A DNA stretch of 64,000 bases, taken from NCBI GenBank assembly GCA_949358305.1, contig OX442314.1:14315060-14379059 (forward strand), in the 5' to 3' direction. The stretch comes from Strigamia acuminata (lineage: Eukaryota; Arthropoda; Chilopoda; Geophilomorpha; Linotaeniidae). This document shows positions 1 to 34,900 of this stretch, one piece after another (position 1 is the first letter of the stretch; each line of letters opens with the position of its first letter). A program made the translations under genes and the position numbers. Below the pieces are notes generated by a model. It ran no database searches and was not told the origin of the DNA. It saw only the letters and a list, made by a program, of their open reading frames with translations.

Positions 1-12929
<12,929 letters not shown>

Positions 12930-14340
12930 AAAATCGAAACGATAACATGGACAAGGTTTTAAGTGTTTATAAGAAACAAGCCTGTGATATTTTTTTTAAA
13001 CACAAAACAATTTCTAAGCTATTTTTAAAGGCACATACATTTTTTGATATTTATTTTATGCCAGTAATTTTGAGAATTTAATTTGCATCCATATGTATTT
13101 TGAACAATTTCTCACTTTTTTACTTCTTTTTTTATTATCATACACGTTTACGATGAACTTTTTTGAGCTTATTTCGAGAAACATCACGTGTTGGAGTATT
13201 TTAACAGGTTTTTAAGGCTTAATAATGATACGTTTAGAGAGGATTGTTTTTTTCTTTCTTTACTCAGGAAAAAATAATATATAGTGCCAAAAGCATAATT
13301 CATATTTTTAATTACTTTGTTTTTAAACTTTTAAACAACTGAAAATCGTTAGTTAGAATAAAACGAAATTATTCGTAGATTGAAATTGAAATTCCACTGT
13401 CAAATGATGAAAAAAAGTGCATTAGTACAATTGTTCATAAGATGTAAATATTTAGAAAAAAACAACTTAAAATTTAGTATTAATAATAACAACAAATAAT
13501 AATCGATAATAATTCTAAATATTACTACTTAATCGTATTAGCAAATGGTAGTTACGCTTTTAAAGGTTTATCTAATATTTTATCTCGTTCTTCCAAAGTT
13601 TGTTAATGTATTTTCATGGTTTGTATATACACTCGCAGCGCTATTTATTCTTTATATTTTTTTAAAACATTCATATGGACACAATATGGTCAGCACTTTT
13701 CATTTGCTGACATTCGCTTAAGAGGTTTCTTGCTGCTCAACGAATATTAAACATTTCCAAATGTGTTTTTGTGTTTTTATCATTTCCTTTTTTAAAATCC
13801 CAAATAGAAGTGCAGTAAATAAAGACACACAAGTAGTTAAATTTCCGTTTTCAGGTGAGATTTTAATGATTTATCAGTTTCGTGACGGCCTTTCTAAGAG
13901 GACAAGTGCCTTGGCTTGAATCGGCTCATCTCAGTGTATTGTTTTACCACGCTCACTGCCAATGCCATCACTTAGTGCAATTTTAATAATTACAGTATTT
14001 AATTCATTATCTATATTTCTATTACATTGATGACTTGGAATTAAAAATGTGTGCACGCGAATTTTTGTTTTGTAACATGATTCGATGTAATTCTTATACT
14101 AATAATTAATAATAATAACGAGAGAATGTAAATTTTATTTCTGTTTGATTTTCACGGGGGAAAAGAAAAAAAATTGTAAAACTTTTTTATTTTATTTTTA
14201 ATGTAAATGTTCTGTAAACTTATTCCGTATTGTTCGTACAGTATTTAAAAATGAATGTAAATTAGTAGCGAAGAATGAGTTGCATTTTTCAATTGTTTTA
14301 TTTATCGGTTCGATTAAAAGAAATGAAAAGTAAAAATAGC
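12930..14340 (+). other. Myosin 3' UTR and intergenic DNA
   Basis: AT-rich, no coding signal. Possible poly(A) signals are AATAAA near 13357 and at 13818-13823. The second is followed by T-rich DNA and may mark the end of the myosin transcript. Nothing else is recognisable up to the GC-richer block at about 14350. Confidence 0.5.
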
Positions 14341-14349
14341 CATATTTAA

Positions 14350-22214
<7,865 letters not shown>

Positions 22215-23443
22215 AGAAATGGTGCATATTGATCTCATCTTTGCTCCTTTTCCTTCTTACAAAATATATGTATATATACATAGTCACATCTATATATACA
22301 TATACTATATTATCATACATATATAAATATTTTAAATGAAAAACTCAGGCAGTTCTGATAATTCATCAAATGTTTTTATTTTGGCCAAGATTCGCCTGTT
22401 AAGCTTATTTTTCATGCCAATTTACTCATTGTTTTTCTTTTATGTTTAAATTCAGCGCCACGGGATAGTTTTGTACCAGCGATTGGTGATCTGATTGATT
22501 TTGTTTTTAAACATACGAATTGCCCATGTTGTGCGATTCATAATTGGTAGCGCTTCTTAAATCAGGAGTCAAATTTTTCCTAACTTTTATAATTTTTTTA
22601 AAGTGATCTTAGCGATAATTTTCTAGTAAAGTTTTTTTTGTATCATAAATAACTATTTTCCATTTAAGGGCCTTCCGTGATGGCATTTTTCAAGCATACG
22701 AAAAAAAAAAGATGAAAATTATTTTAAAAAACGGTGCTCTAGCCCAACAAGGTTAAAGATAACATATCATTTCATTTGAGAATACTTAAGAGGTATTTTA
22801 TATACAAAAATTTCTCCTTTATTCTTATTATATTGTGTACTTTTTTGCAACTCCGAGTCCTTTCCAACATTTTTATATTTCATTCATTGGACGTAGCTAA
22901 ATTTTAGGCATTGGGGGCGGGGGGTTTGTAAACTGTACCTCAAATAACTTAAGGATACTTGTTGGAAAAATGGTGTCAGGTACACCAGTTTATGCTAGAC
23001 ATCTCAAAGTTGCAGTTTAAAAAAAAATGCAAAGGGCAATATTAAGTTTGAATTGAAATGCGATATAATTGTACGCAAGCTTCCGATTTTATTGTAATGT
23101 CTTTATCCTGTGATCAGCAATTTGTCTGCTTTGTTTTTTTTTTCCCGACCCCTTTTATGAAGCCAATTTTAATATCACTTTGCCCAATAAACTGCTCTAA
23201 AACATTTTTGCTTTTTTTTTTCTTTTCTCTTTTTTTTTTTAATTTGCCGGTGTAAACTCAGATTCTTCTCCATTGCATCAAAGACAACTTCTCTAATCGT
23301 TTTGTGATAATAAAATATATTTGATTTACACATCGATGGTCTATCGTCACAACACTAGCCAAACGTAAAGCAATACAAAAAACTTTTTCCAAATTTGTTT
23401 TCTTAGCACAAAAAGTATTAGTGTCACTTTGAGTAAGTAAATT
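22215..23443. other. Convergent 3' region between smaug and HRD1
   Basis: smaug (+) stops at 22214 and HRD1 (-) stops at 23444, so this 1.2 kb holds both 3' UTRs. Candidate smaug poly(A) signals are AATAAA at 23186-23191 and 23309-23314. The second would make the two transcripts end within about 120 bp of each other or overlap. There is a TATATA-rich tract at 22265-22330. No gene was seen. Confidence 0.6.
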
Positions 23444-26051
23444 TCAATCTAATTCCATTGCTCTGTCGTCCCGACTCAACTTTTCATCGAACCTCTGCAG
23501 CCGTCGCCGGCGTAATTGTTCCTTCTCGTCTAAACTCGTGTTCGAATCCTCCGAACCGGGGATCGTGAAACTAGAATCGTCTAAAAGTACACATTTCAGG
23601 CTTAAATTAAAGCGTTTAGGCAGCAAAGTGTTTGTGTAAAATTACCGTCAAACATATTTTGCTGAGGATCATTGGACGTTGAAGCAGTTGCTTCGTTATT
23701 CTGTTTCGACGTTGACGGTTTATTTACATCATCGTTACATGACTGATTTTTAGTGTTGCTCGTGATGACGGGAGGCCTACAAATATTTCGCCGTATTAAA
23801 ACTGGTAGTTTAATCAAATCCGCACGCATGCTCACGGTAACGTCGACACAATCGCGGCGTATTGTTGTAATTGAACGACAGCCGCATCCAACAAGGTTTG
23901 AATATTGCTCAGGCACTCTATCCGAGCTTCTACGTGTTGCCTCTCTTGGCCTTCCATCGCGTGTAATTCCTCGTCGGTCAACCCGCTGAAATTTGCAGGT
24001 GGTCGTGGGAACGGAATCACTGCAAATTCAACCCGGATTAGTGCGCCGTTTTTGTTGCGACTTACTAAAATTTACTTACTGAAAGGCATGAATGGGAATG
24101 GAGGAAAAACCATCGGTGGTATAGATGTTTGAGGCGTGGTAGCAGAAGTTGATGGAGTACCACTGCCGGAAGTCGACGCTGTTAAGTTATTATTGATATT
24201 AAGATAAAGCCCAATTTAATAATGTTTTCCAGCTTACAAGTTTGTGTTGGTGGTTGTGATTGAACAGGCTGTTGAACAGGGGGTGGAGTCGGAGCAGCTG
24301 CGGCGGCTGGTTGCGGCATTTGCGGCATTTGCGCCCACATGGGGGGCATGGCTCCAGGAGGAAACATACCGGGTAGAAAACCAGGAACTAAGAAATTGTA
24401 ATATTTTATAGAAATTATGCGGCGGCATCGTGTAATGTGCACTGCACGTACAGTTGAAAAAAGGTTGCTGCAGCGGCGGCTGCTGATTCGGTTGTGGCGG
24501 TTGTTGTTGCTGTTGCTGCTGGGGTGGTGCGGGTTGTTGGGGTATTGGCGTAGCGGTGCGCAGTACGTCCATTCTGCACGTCGGGCAAGTTTGTTGACGT
24601 TGAAACCACGATCGTAAACAGGTAGAGTGGAATATGTGATTGCAAGGTAGCTTCTTGCTGGCTGAAAACATCTCTTCTCGGCAAATAATGCACACATTAT
24701 CAGCAGAAGCCAATTCTTCCGGACTAGCATCGGGATACAGCGTATTCATGTTTCGAATGGCTCGTCGTGACATGATCACGTCGTTTAAGGCTTTTTTAAA
24801 CGCCCTGTGAAAGTAAGGTGTCGTCAGTGCCAAATTGAAAAAAGGCTATTACAAATTTCATTACCTTAGAGTTAAATACATCGGTCGGATTGCAAATAGT
24901 GGAAACGTATGAATTTTAATCATGATTACCATAAATATCATGTAAAGCACCACTTTGATGAAACCTAGTGTGTGTATAAATGTATAAATCGATTATGAAT
25001 TTTAAATTTTCATCCATCTCATTAATAAATCACGTACCCATAACGAGTTCGGTGTAGAGTAAATAAACAGCCTTATTCTCCCAAGGATTTTCACTTTGTA
25101 AATCAATGGCATGTAGAACGTATTTAATGAAAATGTTTATGACGCTCATTAGAAGAATTGCGTACTGAAACATTTTTAGTTGATTATTTGAGTTTGTATT
25201 GGAAGAAATTAAATTACCTCAAAGCCAAACACAAGTTGCACAGTCGCACCTTTCGTTAAGGTGCTGTAATATGCCATATTTACAAAATGTGCGTCGAGTA
25301 ATCCTAATCCTATAAGTAAACCTAAAAAACAAACTTAATATTTTTTTTTTATTTAAAAGAATGTGTCTGCCGAACGTACTGACTACTCGAGCATGAAACA
25401 AAATTGATATCATGGGACTTCTTTCCATCTACGTAAACAAATACATCTTTAAATCGATTTCATAAGTCAAATAAATAGAAACTCACGTAATCGACTCTGT
25501 CATCTGCCAACCAATGAAAACACTTCAAAAATAATAATAAAGTAAACAAGGCGACAAATTTTGGACTGAAATCATCTCGGAATACGGTGAAAGCTAAACA
25601 TGTTTCAGTGATGGCGTACCACGAGCGCTCAATCAAATGCTTCAAATAAAACAAACGTTACATTTTTTTTTTAGTTTTTAATTTTTAATTTTAATTATTT
25701 TTCGTGTGGACGGAAGAGATCAAGAAATGTTTACTATACCTCTAATTCTGCGGCACGTAATTGTCCAAAAAATACTTTCCTCATAATTTTCCCCGTCAAG
25801 ATCACCAAAACAAATGCTTGAATATAAATAACCTGCAACGAAGGAATGTTTTATTTTCCATTTCGTAATTGTCTTATTTGTTTATACATGGTGATGACAC
25901 ATTTTTGCAAGTCGAGTCTTACCGCCATACTAGGGTTGGATTTTGTAACATAAACCACTGATGGGTAAAATTGTTTCTTTTGGTAATATGCATTGCCGAT
26001 TACTGTTACTGAGAGAACCAAACTACTAAGCGTTAACAAAAAGGATCGCAT
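23444..26051 (-). CDS. Hrd1: HRD1/synoviolin ER-associated E3 ubiquitin ligase
   Basis: Multi-pass ER membrane RING ubiquitin ligase of ER-associated degradation. Exons in transcription order: 26051-25923, 25832-25740, 25639-25487, 25428-25380, 25321-25218, 25164-25038, 24964-24865, 24804-24452, 24387-24238, 24178-24080, 24019-23836, 23776-23646, 23580-23444. They give exactly 603 codons (602 aa). The N-terminus has a hydrophobic start and the family segments YPSVVY and DDFSPKFVALFTLLLFLKC, inside several membrane helices. The RING-H2 finger lies in exon 24804-24452, with CIICREEM, CNHIFHSTC and CPTCRMDV giving the zinc ligands. After it comes a Q/P-rich tract, a Pro-rich cytosolic tail and the conserved end motif LRRRRLQ. 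All catalytic features are intact. Drosophila names it Hrd1/sip3. The start codon is 400 bp from the divergent Speedy-like gene. Confidence 0.96.
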
Positions 26052-26450
26052 TTTAAATCAGCTGTTACAACTTGAACTGTGAAGCCGATACCAAACTAAT
26101 GTTATTTTCTGCTTTAGTTGATGCACTTCCGGAAATTTCAGATCTTTTGCTCGTGGCACATTTTGATTGGTCCATAACTGAAAACAATTTTAAGTATGTG
26201 GGTAATTTAATTTACAGCTCTTTTTATTATTCTAAAGGTATCTTTAATTAATTTATCCATTTATAAAAGCATTTAAGTCAAAAACAAATTTTATAATTTT
26301 AAATCTCGTTTCGTAACTCCGGAGTTACAAAAAAATGTCAATTTTAACCCGACGAGACCAGCCATAGCAGACGACAACGTTTACCTAGTGAAGCAAAGGC
26401 AGCTTTACTATTAGATTAATAGTTAATATTAATAGTTCCAACACGAATAA
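26052..26450. promoter_or_regulatory. Shared divergent promoter region of HRD1 and the Speedy-like gene
   Basis: 399 bp separate the two start codons on opposite strands, so both promoters must lie here or in undetected noncoding exons. An ETS-like CTTCCGGA stretch occurs at about 26127. No TATA box is obvious for either gene. Confidence 0.5.
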
Positions 26451-27536
26451 ATGGATATCAATGGCCGTAAACGGACTGGTAATGTTTTAACAACACTCGT
26501 TACGAAAAAGCGAAACCAAAGGCAAATTTTAACTGAATATAATCAAAACGATGTTACTGCAACTGTCGAGGATATGAAAAACTTTTTCGAATTACTCGGT
26601 AAGATATTTTGTGCGATAACCTTGTAGCAGCATAAAAGCAAGGAATGTTTACTTTTTAAAGAGGACAAAATGATTGCAAAATTTTTAATGCGGGATACCT
26701 GCTACAAGTTGGTGGATAAGGTACGTAGGAAATTCAAATATATATTTTTTTCCTCATAAAAATTTTTTTCTTCTTCAGTACCTTTTAGCAATGGTATTTG
26801 TATACTTTCAACGGGCGAAAGTTAAGAAGAAAAACTACTCTAGATTATCATTTTTTGTCGGATTGTAAATTTATCAAATGATTGGATTACAAATTTGGTT
26901 CTAACGGCAAATTTTCGTAAAATTAGATTCTTGGCTCACGACATGGAAGAGGACGAAGAGGATATTAAATTCGAAATATTTCCGTGGATTTTAGGAAGAA
27001 ATTGGCAGTCGAAATATCCCAAGTTCCTTTTATTGCGGGATAAACTATGGAGTACTATGGATCACAGGGCTGTAGTCAGCAAAAAATGCTGCTTAGAAGT
27101 AAAAATATTAAAATAAATGTAAAAATACAATTCTTTTGGTTTGAGTACTGATGATTCAATTTTACAGGTGTTTTCCATTGAGCCCGATCATCCTCTTTGG
27201 AAACGTGAGCGATTCCAACATCATTCAGGATGCTGCCGAAGTCTGACTTACGACAAACCGCGCGGTCCAGACAAATCGCCTCTCATGTGTGAACAGTGCA
27301 TAGCTCAGCATCTGTATTCCGTCCCGACAGTTTACGACTCGCTCATTTACTTACCTGATAGTAAAGAGAATTTGCCGTTGCCAAGCGTTAACAAGGAATT
27401 TGTAAACGGTAACTTTAAAACTAAATTTAGTTTACCGGTGCTTATTTCATTTCATTTGTTGAGTATAGATGGTAAAGCTTCTCTCCATGACAAAAAAACC
27501 GTTTTCCGTTACATTTCGTGGTCAGTTGAAGACTAA
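26451..27536 (+). CDS. Speedy/RINGO family CDK activator
   Basis: Speedy/RINGO proteins bind and activate CDK1/CDK2 without being cyclins. Exons: 26451-26598, 26662-26720, 26779-26864, 26927-27098, 27168-27408, 27469-27536, giving exactly 258 codons (257 aa). The core domain is clear: [16 protein letters not shown] spans the exon 2-3 junction, [20 protein letters not shown] follows, then LRDKLW and RAVVSKKCC, and last the HHSG segment and a CEQC pair. The order and spacing match the vertebrate Speedy box. The N-terminus is short and basic (RKR, KKR). The last intron (27409-27468) is 60 bp, in frame and without a stop, so its retention would give a 277-aa protein. AATAAA at 27731-27736 is a candidate poly(A) signal. 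Family assignment rests on motif recognition. The CDK partner is not shown. Confidence 0.88.
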
Positions 27537-27724
27537 AAAACATCAGTTTTGTTGCATTTTGTTTTGTTGCATTTTACTTTTTAATTTTTTTCATTCCATT
27601 TCATGTATTTTTCAATCTATTTATACATCGATCACGCATTAATTATTCATGTACCGTAACAACAAAATATTCACATGTTCAGTTTGAATGATTTTGATTT
27701 TCCATGTAAAGTTGTTTACTACTT

Positions 27725-27952
27725 TTAGAGAATAAACATTTCATTTTTAAAGGGTTTTGACACATTTATTACTGCTTGTTGAACTTCAACAACATTGCGA
27801 TTTGGAGTTTTCTTGGTGGCTTGCAGGAAAGCCTTTAGTTGACTCTTAGGACTGTGGTAATTCCTCATTACCAAGAAGATTATCTTGCGAGCTTGTTTTT
27901 GGTAAATTGGTGTCATACTTAGCATCAGTAGTACTTCTGTGGCAGACATCAT
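27725..27952 (-). CDS. Possible small uncharacterised ORF or last exon
   Basis: A 75-aa open frame, with a plausible acceptor (TTTTAATAG) a few codons upstream and stop at 27725. It is helical-looking with a basic middle part (KKTPNR). I do not recognise it and cannot find a convincing upstream exon in 27960-28120. It overlaps the likely 3' end of the Speedy-like transcript on the other strand, which lowers confidence. It could be a real terminal exon of a small gene or chance. Confidence 0.2.
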   Translation of the reverse strand: MMSATEVLLMLSMTPIYQKQARKIIFLVMRNYHSPKSQLKAFLQATKKTPNRNVVEVQQAVINVSKPFKNEMFIL

Positions 27953-28121
27953 CGAAACAAATCTATTAAAACAAACACAAATGTTTAAATCACCACATCT
28001 CTTTTATTGATTTAGTCTAATCCTCTGAAGTAAAGACACAATACGACACATTTAAAAATGTTAACTCGGTTTTACACATTTTCCGAGTAATATTATTGGA
28101 TTTTTCAAAGACAGCCGGGGT

Positions 28122-28216
28122 CAGTGGCGGAGGCGGATCTAGCACCCGGCTATTGGGGCTTGAGCCCCGGGCCCCCAAATTCTAGGGGGCCCCCGAGACT
28201 CTATCTGGGCCATGTA

Positions 28217-28252
<36 letters not shown>

Positions 28253-28334
28253 AAGGTCGCTATTAAAAATTTTGAGAAAGGGGCCCCGAAAAAACCTCAA
28301 GCCCCGGGCCCCCGAAAAGTTAGATCCGCCCCTG
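28122..28334. mobile_element. Non-autonomous hAT-type MITE, 213 bp
   Basis: Flanked by a perfect 8-bp direct repeat GCCGGGGT (28114-28121 and 28335-28342), the target-site length of hAT elements. Imperfect inverted ends start CAGTGGCGGA on the left and CAGGGGCGGATC on the reverse of the right. The inner arms are GC-rich (GGGGCTTGAG and GCCCCGGGCCCCC in both orientations). The centre is a run of roughly 28 A. There is no coding capacity. The GC-rich element stands out strongly from the AT-rich flanks. Confidence 0.85.
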
Positions 28335-28342
28335 GCCGGGGT

Positions 28343-30255
<1,913 letters not shown>

Positions 30256-30268
30256 ACGAAAAAGGAAC

Positions 30269-31159
30269 ATGTTGAAAACGGACGAACACGATGAAAATGA
30301 AAACGAAGAAAACATAACTGACTTTGAATTTGAAACTTTAAATCTAAATCATGAACAACTCCAAGTCGGTTGTGAATTTTTCAAGAAATATGTCTTCAGT
30401 TTGTACATGTCATGTTTAAGCGGTCTCTTAATGCTTCTAACTTTTCCCAATATTGCGACGACTCTAAATTTCACCAAACAAACAGACTCTCCAAAGAAAG
30501 CCTTCAAACGATATTTTAAAACTCTGTCGGTAATGAACCAGTGGTACAAGATTGATAATTGGAGTAAAAATGGCAAAGCATATCAAAGTTTAAAACGTGT
30601 GAGGAAAATCCATGCGTCGGTTGGGAAAAAACAAAATTATTCTTTTTCGCAAATTGATTTGGCGATTACTCAGTTTGCATTCGTGGCTCCCATGGTTCTG
30701 TATCCAAAAAAACTGGGTTTATCTGCTACCACAACCGAAATGGAGGGACTATTTCATTTGTGGAGAAATATTGGATATTTGTGTGGACTAGATGATTCGC
30801 ACAATTTGTGTAGCGGATCTTATAGCCAAGTTGTAGAGAAATGTGAGCAAATATTGCAGGATGAAATCCAACCAGGAATGTTGAATCCACCAGTGACATT
30901 TCACAAGTTATCTGTAAATATGTTGGAAGGGTTTAAATTTGTTGTTCCATACCTCGATTGTGAAACCGCAATTGCGTTTACTTACGACTTGTTAAATGTG
31001 AAATATTCCAAACCACTCAAGCCCTATTCGTTGTTTATGTATTATTTACAAGTTTGCGTGTGTAAACTGTTGATTTTTTTCCCGAAATTTCACAATGTAT
31101 TCAATTTCTTAATGCGACAGGCGTTGAGGCGTGCGTCAATTAAAATGAAAACAATTTAA
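30269..31159 (+). CDS. DUF2236 / mpaB-like oxygenase-domain protein
   Basis: Single-exon ORF of 296 aa. It resembles the insect branch of the DUF2236 family (ER-bound oxygenase mpaB / rubber oxygenase catalytic domain). Visible features are an acidic N-terminus, a hydrophobic segment near residues 40-65 (FSLYMSCLSGLLMLLTF), the middle motif DLAITQFAFV with PKKLGL, then EMEGLFHLWRNIGYLCGL and NLCSGSYSQVVE. A hydrophobic segment lies near the C-terminus, and the end is basic. These proteins are predicted heme or metal oxidases, but the substrate in insects is not known to me. The same frame is open upstream to an ATG at 30179 inside TRAPPC1, which would give 326 aa. The 30269 start is preferred because it does not overlap TRAPPC1. 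AATAAA at 31388-31393 is a likely poly(A) signal. Confidence 0.85.
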   Translation: MLKTDEHDENENEENITDFEFETLNLNHEQLQVGCEFFKKYVFSLYMSCLSGLLMLLTFPNIATTLNFTKQTDSPKKAFKRYFKTLSVMNQWYKIDNWSKNGKAYQSLKRVRKIHASVGKKQNYSFSQIDLAITQFAFVAPMVLYPKKLGLSATTTEMEGLFHLWRNIGYLCGLDDSHNLCSGSYSQVVEKCEQILQDEIQPGMLNPPVTFHKLSVNMLEGFKFVVPYLDCETAIAFTYDLLNVKYSKPLKPYSLFMYYLQVCVCKLLIFFPKFHNVFNFLMRQALRRASIKMKTI

Positions 31160-31922
31160 AATGGCCAGTATTATTTAATTACAATAATTTCTACTTACAC
31201 ATGTTGCATTTCATATTTTTAATTTAAATTTTGGAATGTTCATTTACAATTTCTGTATTATTACTGTAACCAAAAAAATTTGAAACATTAATAACTTTCA
31301 GTTACAATGTTATACAGTACATTATTATAATTATTTTTTGTTTGCACAAGCAAATTATTCTATTTAAAAAAAGAAAAAGAAAAAGATAATAAAAATTTTA
31401 TCTTTCACCATTTTGTGCTAAAAATAACATTTATAATCAATCGCCTTTACAAAATGAAAAATTAAGATTTATTTATTACAAGCAGTGTCATTCACAAACA
31501 AAATCAACATGACAACCCACTGAAACATTTTATCAAGATGTTAATTTTGTTATCGAGATGCTGTAGTGTCCGACTGGTTACAAAATAAATAATTATAGCG
31601 GCTACAAAAAATAGCTAAATTATTCACCATCACAGCAAAACTTAGATATTTTATAATTTAAACAAACTATAACCATCGTGTAACGTGGCATATTTTCTCT
31701 TCCTCGCAATTTAAGTCAATAAAACTCCTAAATCACACGCCAAACATTTCATTCCTATATGTAAAGTTGATGACCAAAAATAAGCATTTAATGTCACATC
31801 ACATCTTTTTTTTAAGTCATTTTTTAAAATTTATTCAATTTTTAAAAACCATTTCCTAATGAATGAAATAGGTTGCAGCTCAGCTAATTGTTTATGTAAT
31901 CAGATTTTATACACAGCCTGGC
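31160..31922. other. Convergent 3' region between the DUF2236 gene and USP34
   Basis: AT-rich, no coding signal. It holds the DUF2236 3' UTR with AATAAA at 31388-31393 and the USP34 3' UTR on the other strand. Nothing else is recognisable. Confidence 0.6.
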
Positions 31923-34900
31923 TCAAGTGCTCATTTTATTCAACTCTTGGATTCTAACTAATAAATGACTGATGGTTTGTGACAACAATTCGATCCAGTT
32001 TGGGTTCTCCGTTTTAGCCGATGTTCCTCCAATAACTAATGATTTGCTACTCCCTTCCTGAGATAATTCAGGCTCGGTGCAAACTGAAAGAGTGGCAGAT
32101 TCTGTAGACGTTTCACTTATTTTTCGCCTCTTAGCAGGTTTTTCGTTATTTGCTAAACCAATTTATCACATTAATTTCTTCAACTTACTATTACACCAAA
32201 TAAAAGTCAAAATCTTACGTGTATCTTGACTTTCACTTATTTCCTCTTGATGTAATCCACGTTTTAAACACACATCACATAGCTGTTGTAATTGCCTTAG
32301 ACCTTCGACGAAGCTTTCCTCTACCGTTTGGTTACTGTTTGTAGAAAGTACTATAACAAGCACTCGAAGCTCCTGTTTGTATTAATGTTTTTTTTTTGTT
32401 TATAATAAAATCAATTTTAACGCGAGATTTTTATCAACTCACCCCATTGATTTTATACGCTGCTTTATTTAAATCTTTTGGATCTATGTTTAATGGAAAA
32501 GAAGACATAAAGTTGTTTATTTGCTGTTTGAGTTGTTCATTCACAACCTGATGATAGACCTGTAAATAGATTGCATTTTAAATTTACTTAATTACCTTAG
32601 CAGATATTTTACAACAAACCTTTGGGAAAAATATACTGCAAAACTGATATATAACAGGATTATTTAGAGAAGGCTGTTCATCTAATAAAACTGCCTCCAA
32701 ATAGTCAACAAGATAATTACTCGTACATAGCATTTCAATATATTTTTTGTCAATATGCTGTAAAAGCAAAAATTGAAATTAAAAGTATTTAGTACCGAAA
32801 ATTTATTTTTACGTACTTCAGCTTGATAAATATCCAACCACAATTTTGGAAATAAGCCCAAATGCATGGGAATTCCTTCAAAGCCAACCATGGCACTAAG
32901 ACTGACCAGTCCATCAGTTACTAAATCATGATTAATGGCCATTCGACAAAGCATATCAACTAATTGATGATATGGGAAAAAGAAATCCAGAAGATTCTGG
33001 TCGTAATCTTCTTCTAATCCCTATAAAATGAAATTTATTTCATGCGTTAAGAGTTGATACAAACAAAAAATTTAATTGTGTACTTTAGGAACTTCAATTT
33101 GACTGGGATGAAGAAACATCTGAAACATTGGCCTTTGCGGGCGAATATTTGATTTACTTATAATTAATTTCTGTCCTTGTTTCGGAAAATAAGGCCCAAA
33201 CGTAACTATAATAAAATAAACAAACAAATTGTAGAAAATGTTAAACTTCTTTGCATTTGAATTAAAACTCCGGAAGAAAAATAATCCATATTTTTTTTTC
33301 ATTCAAAATACCCTCGAAAAACTACACTTACAGAAACCAGAAGCAATTTCTTTAAAGGTCCTTCCTACGAAATAAAGGAAGGAAAATTGTTTACACATTA
33401 AATAAAAACAAATTTGCAAATTTGCTTCTCTTTTCGCATGTACAATGCTATAATTTGTCTTTTTTTTTTCAGCCTACTGACACAAATTATGCACGAAGAA
33501 AAACTTCATAACCGACTTTACTCGTTACTTCAACTCACCGGCAACGTTGTTTTCCTGAAATGTTGCATGGCAATGTGTTAACAAAGGAACCAAAGTCTGC
33601 AAAATTTCTCCCGGATAAAGCATAATTAATTCCCGTAAAATGTCTGCATCAACAACAAAAATTAATTAATTAATTAATTTAATTTAATTAGCTATTTTAA
33701 ATAAGAAAAATGACATACCAATGCACAAAAGACGCAATTCATTGGGAGTATAAGAATTTAAAAGCGTAATTAATTTCTTAGCAGCTTCAACCCTGTCCTT
33801 CCAATTGAGCAAACAAAGTTTCACTTCTTTAGTTTCACGAAACACCCTGGCACATTTCAATATTTCCGAAACTATGGATAACAATTCAACTAAATCTCCA
33901 ACCACGTGACAAGCTGTGGCTTCGTGATACATCACATGTAAAGTAAGAAAAGCCTAAAAACGAGCAAATATGCAATTACACATTGGAATAGATTCCTTGG
34001 ATTTTTACTCGCACCTCAAACATCATTGGCAAGCCGTTATTATATAACAGAAACAATCGGTCGTCATTTGTTTCAAGTAATATTCGGCAAGCAGTTATAA
34101 GTGTTGTCCAACAAGATCGTGCATCCAGAATCCCCAAATACAACTGCAATGTCATGCGTTTAAATGTGTGAATGTCTTTTAGTTCTTGTTCCGTGCTATC
34201 AGGATATTTCAACACAAATAAACGCATCAGTTTGAATAACTCGTCAATAGCCTAAAAACAGAAAAACATCAACACTGATTTTAATTTCAAGAATATAAAA
34301 TATACCGCAGAGTATTGTGTAGTATATGGTGTTATGTTTTTAAAAGCCCATTGAATATTTTGATGATTCGCCAACTGCCGCGTGAACACGCGCGACTGCT
34401 GGCAGCATAATCGTAGTAATCCGTAATACGCGGGTAACATGCAGCGATTGAAAACCATAACATCCTGATCATCATGATCGGCTCTGAAATGGCAACAAAA
34501 AAAATATTATTTATATAGTTTATATTTAAAATATTAACTTAATACTTACAGGATGTAATTAAATGCAATATTCTTAGTTACATGTGCATTTTGTACAATA
34601 AGTTTCACATTTTCTGGACAATCTATGCAAACTTGGTACCAAAAGATCAGAAGTGCTTGTTTGTTGTGATGAACGGAAATTGGTGGTTCTGACAGTTTTG
34701 GTTGAAATAGTTGCCATAAGTCTAAGAAATATTGGCCAAACTATAAACGAACAACGCAAATTAGATAAAAGAAAATAAATAAAAAAAAGATTTCACTGTT
34801 TTTGTTTCTGGGAAAAATTACCATAAGCCTCTCTGTTCTAGAAACAAGACAGTACGTCATCAGTGCAAAGTAAGACATTAATTTAGTCGTTCCGTGCTGG

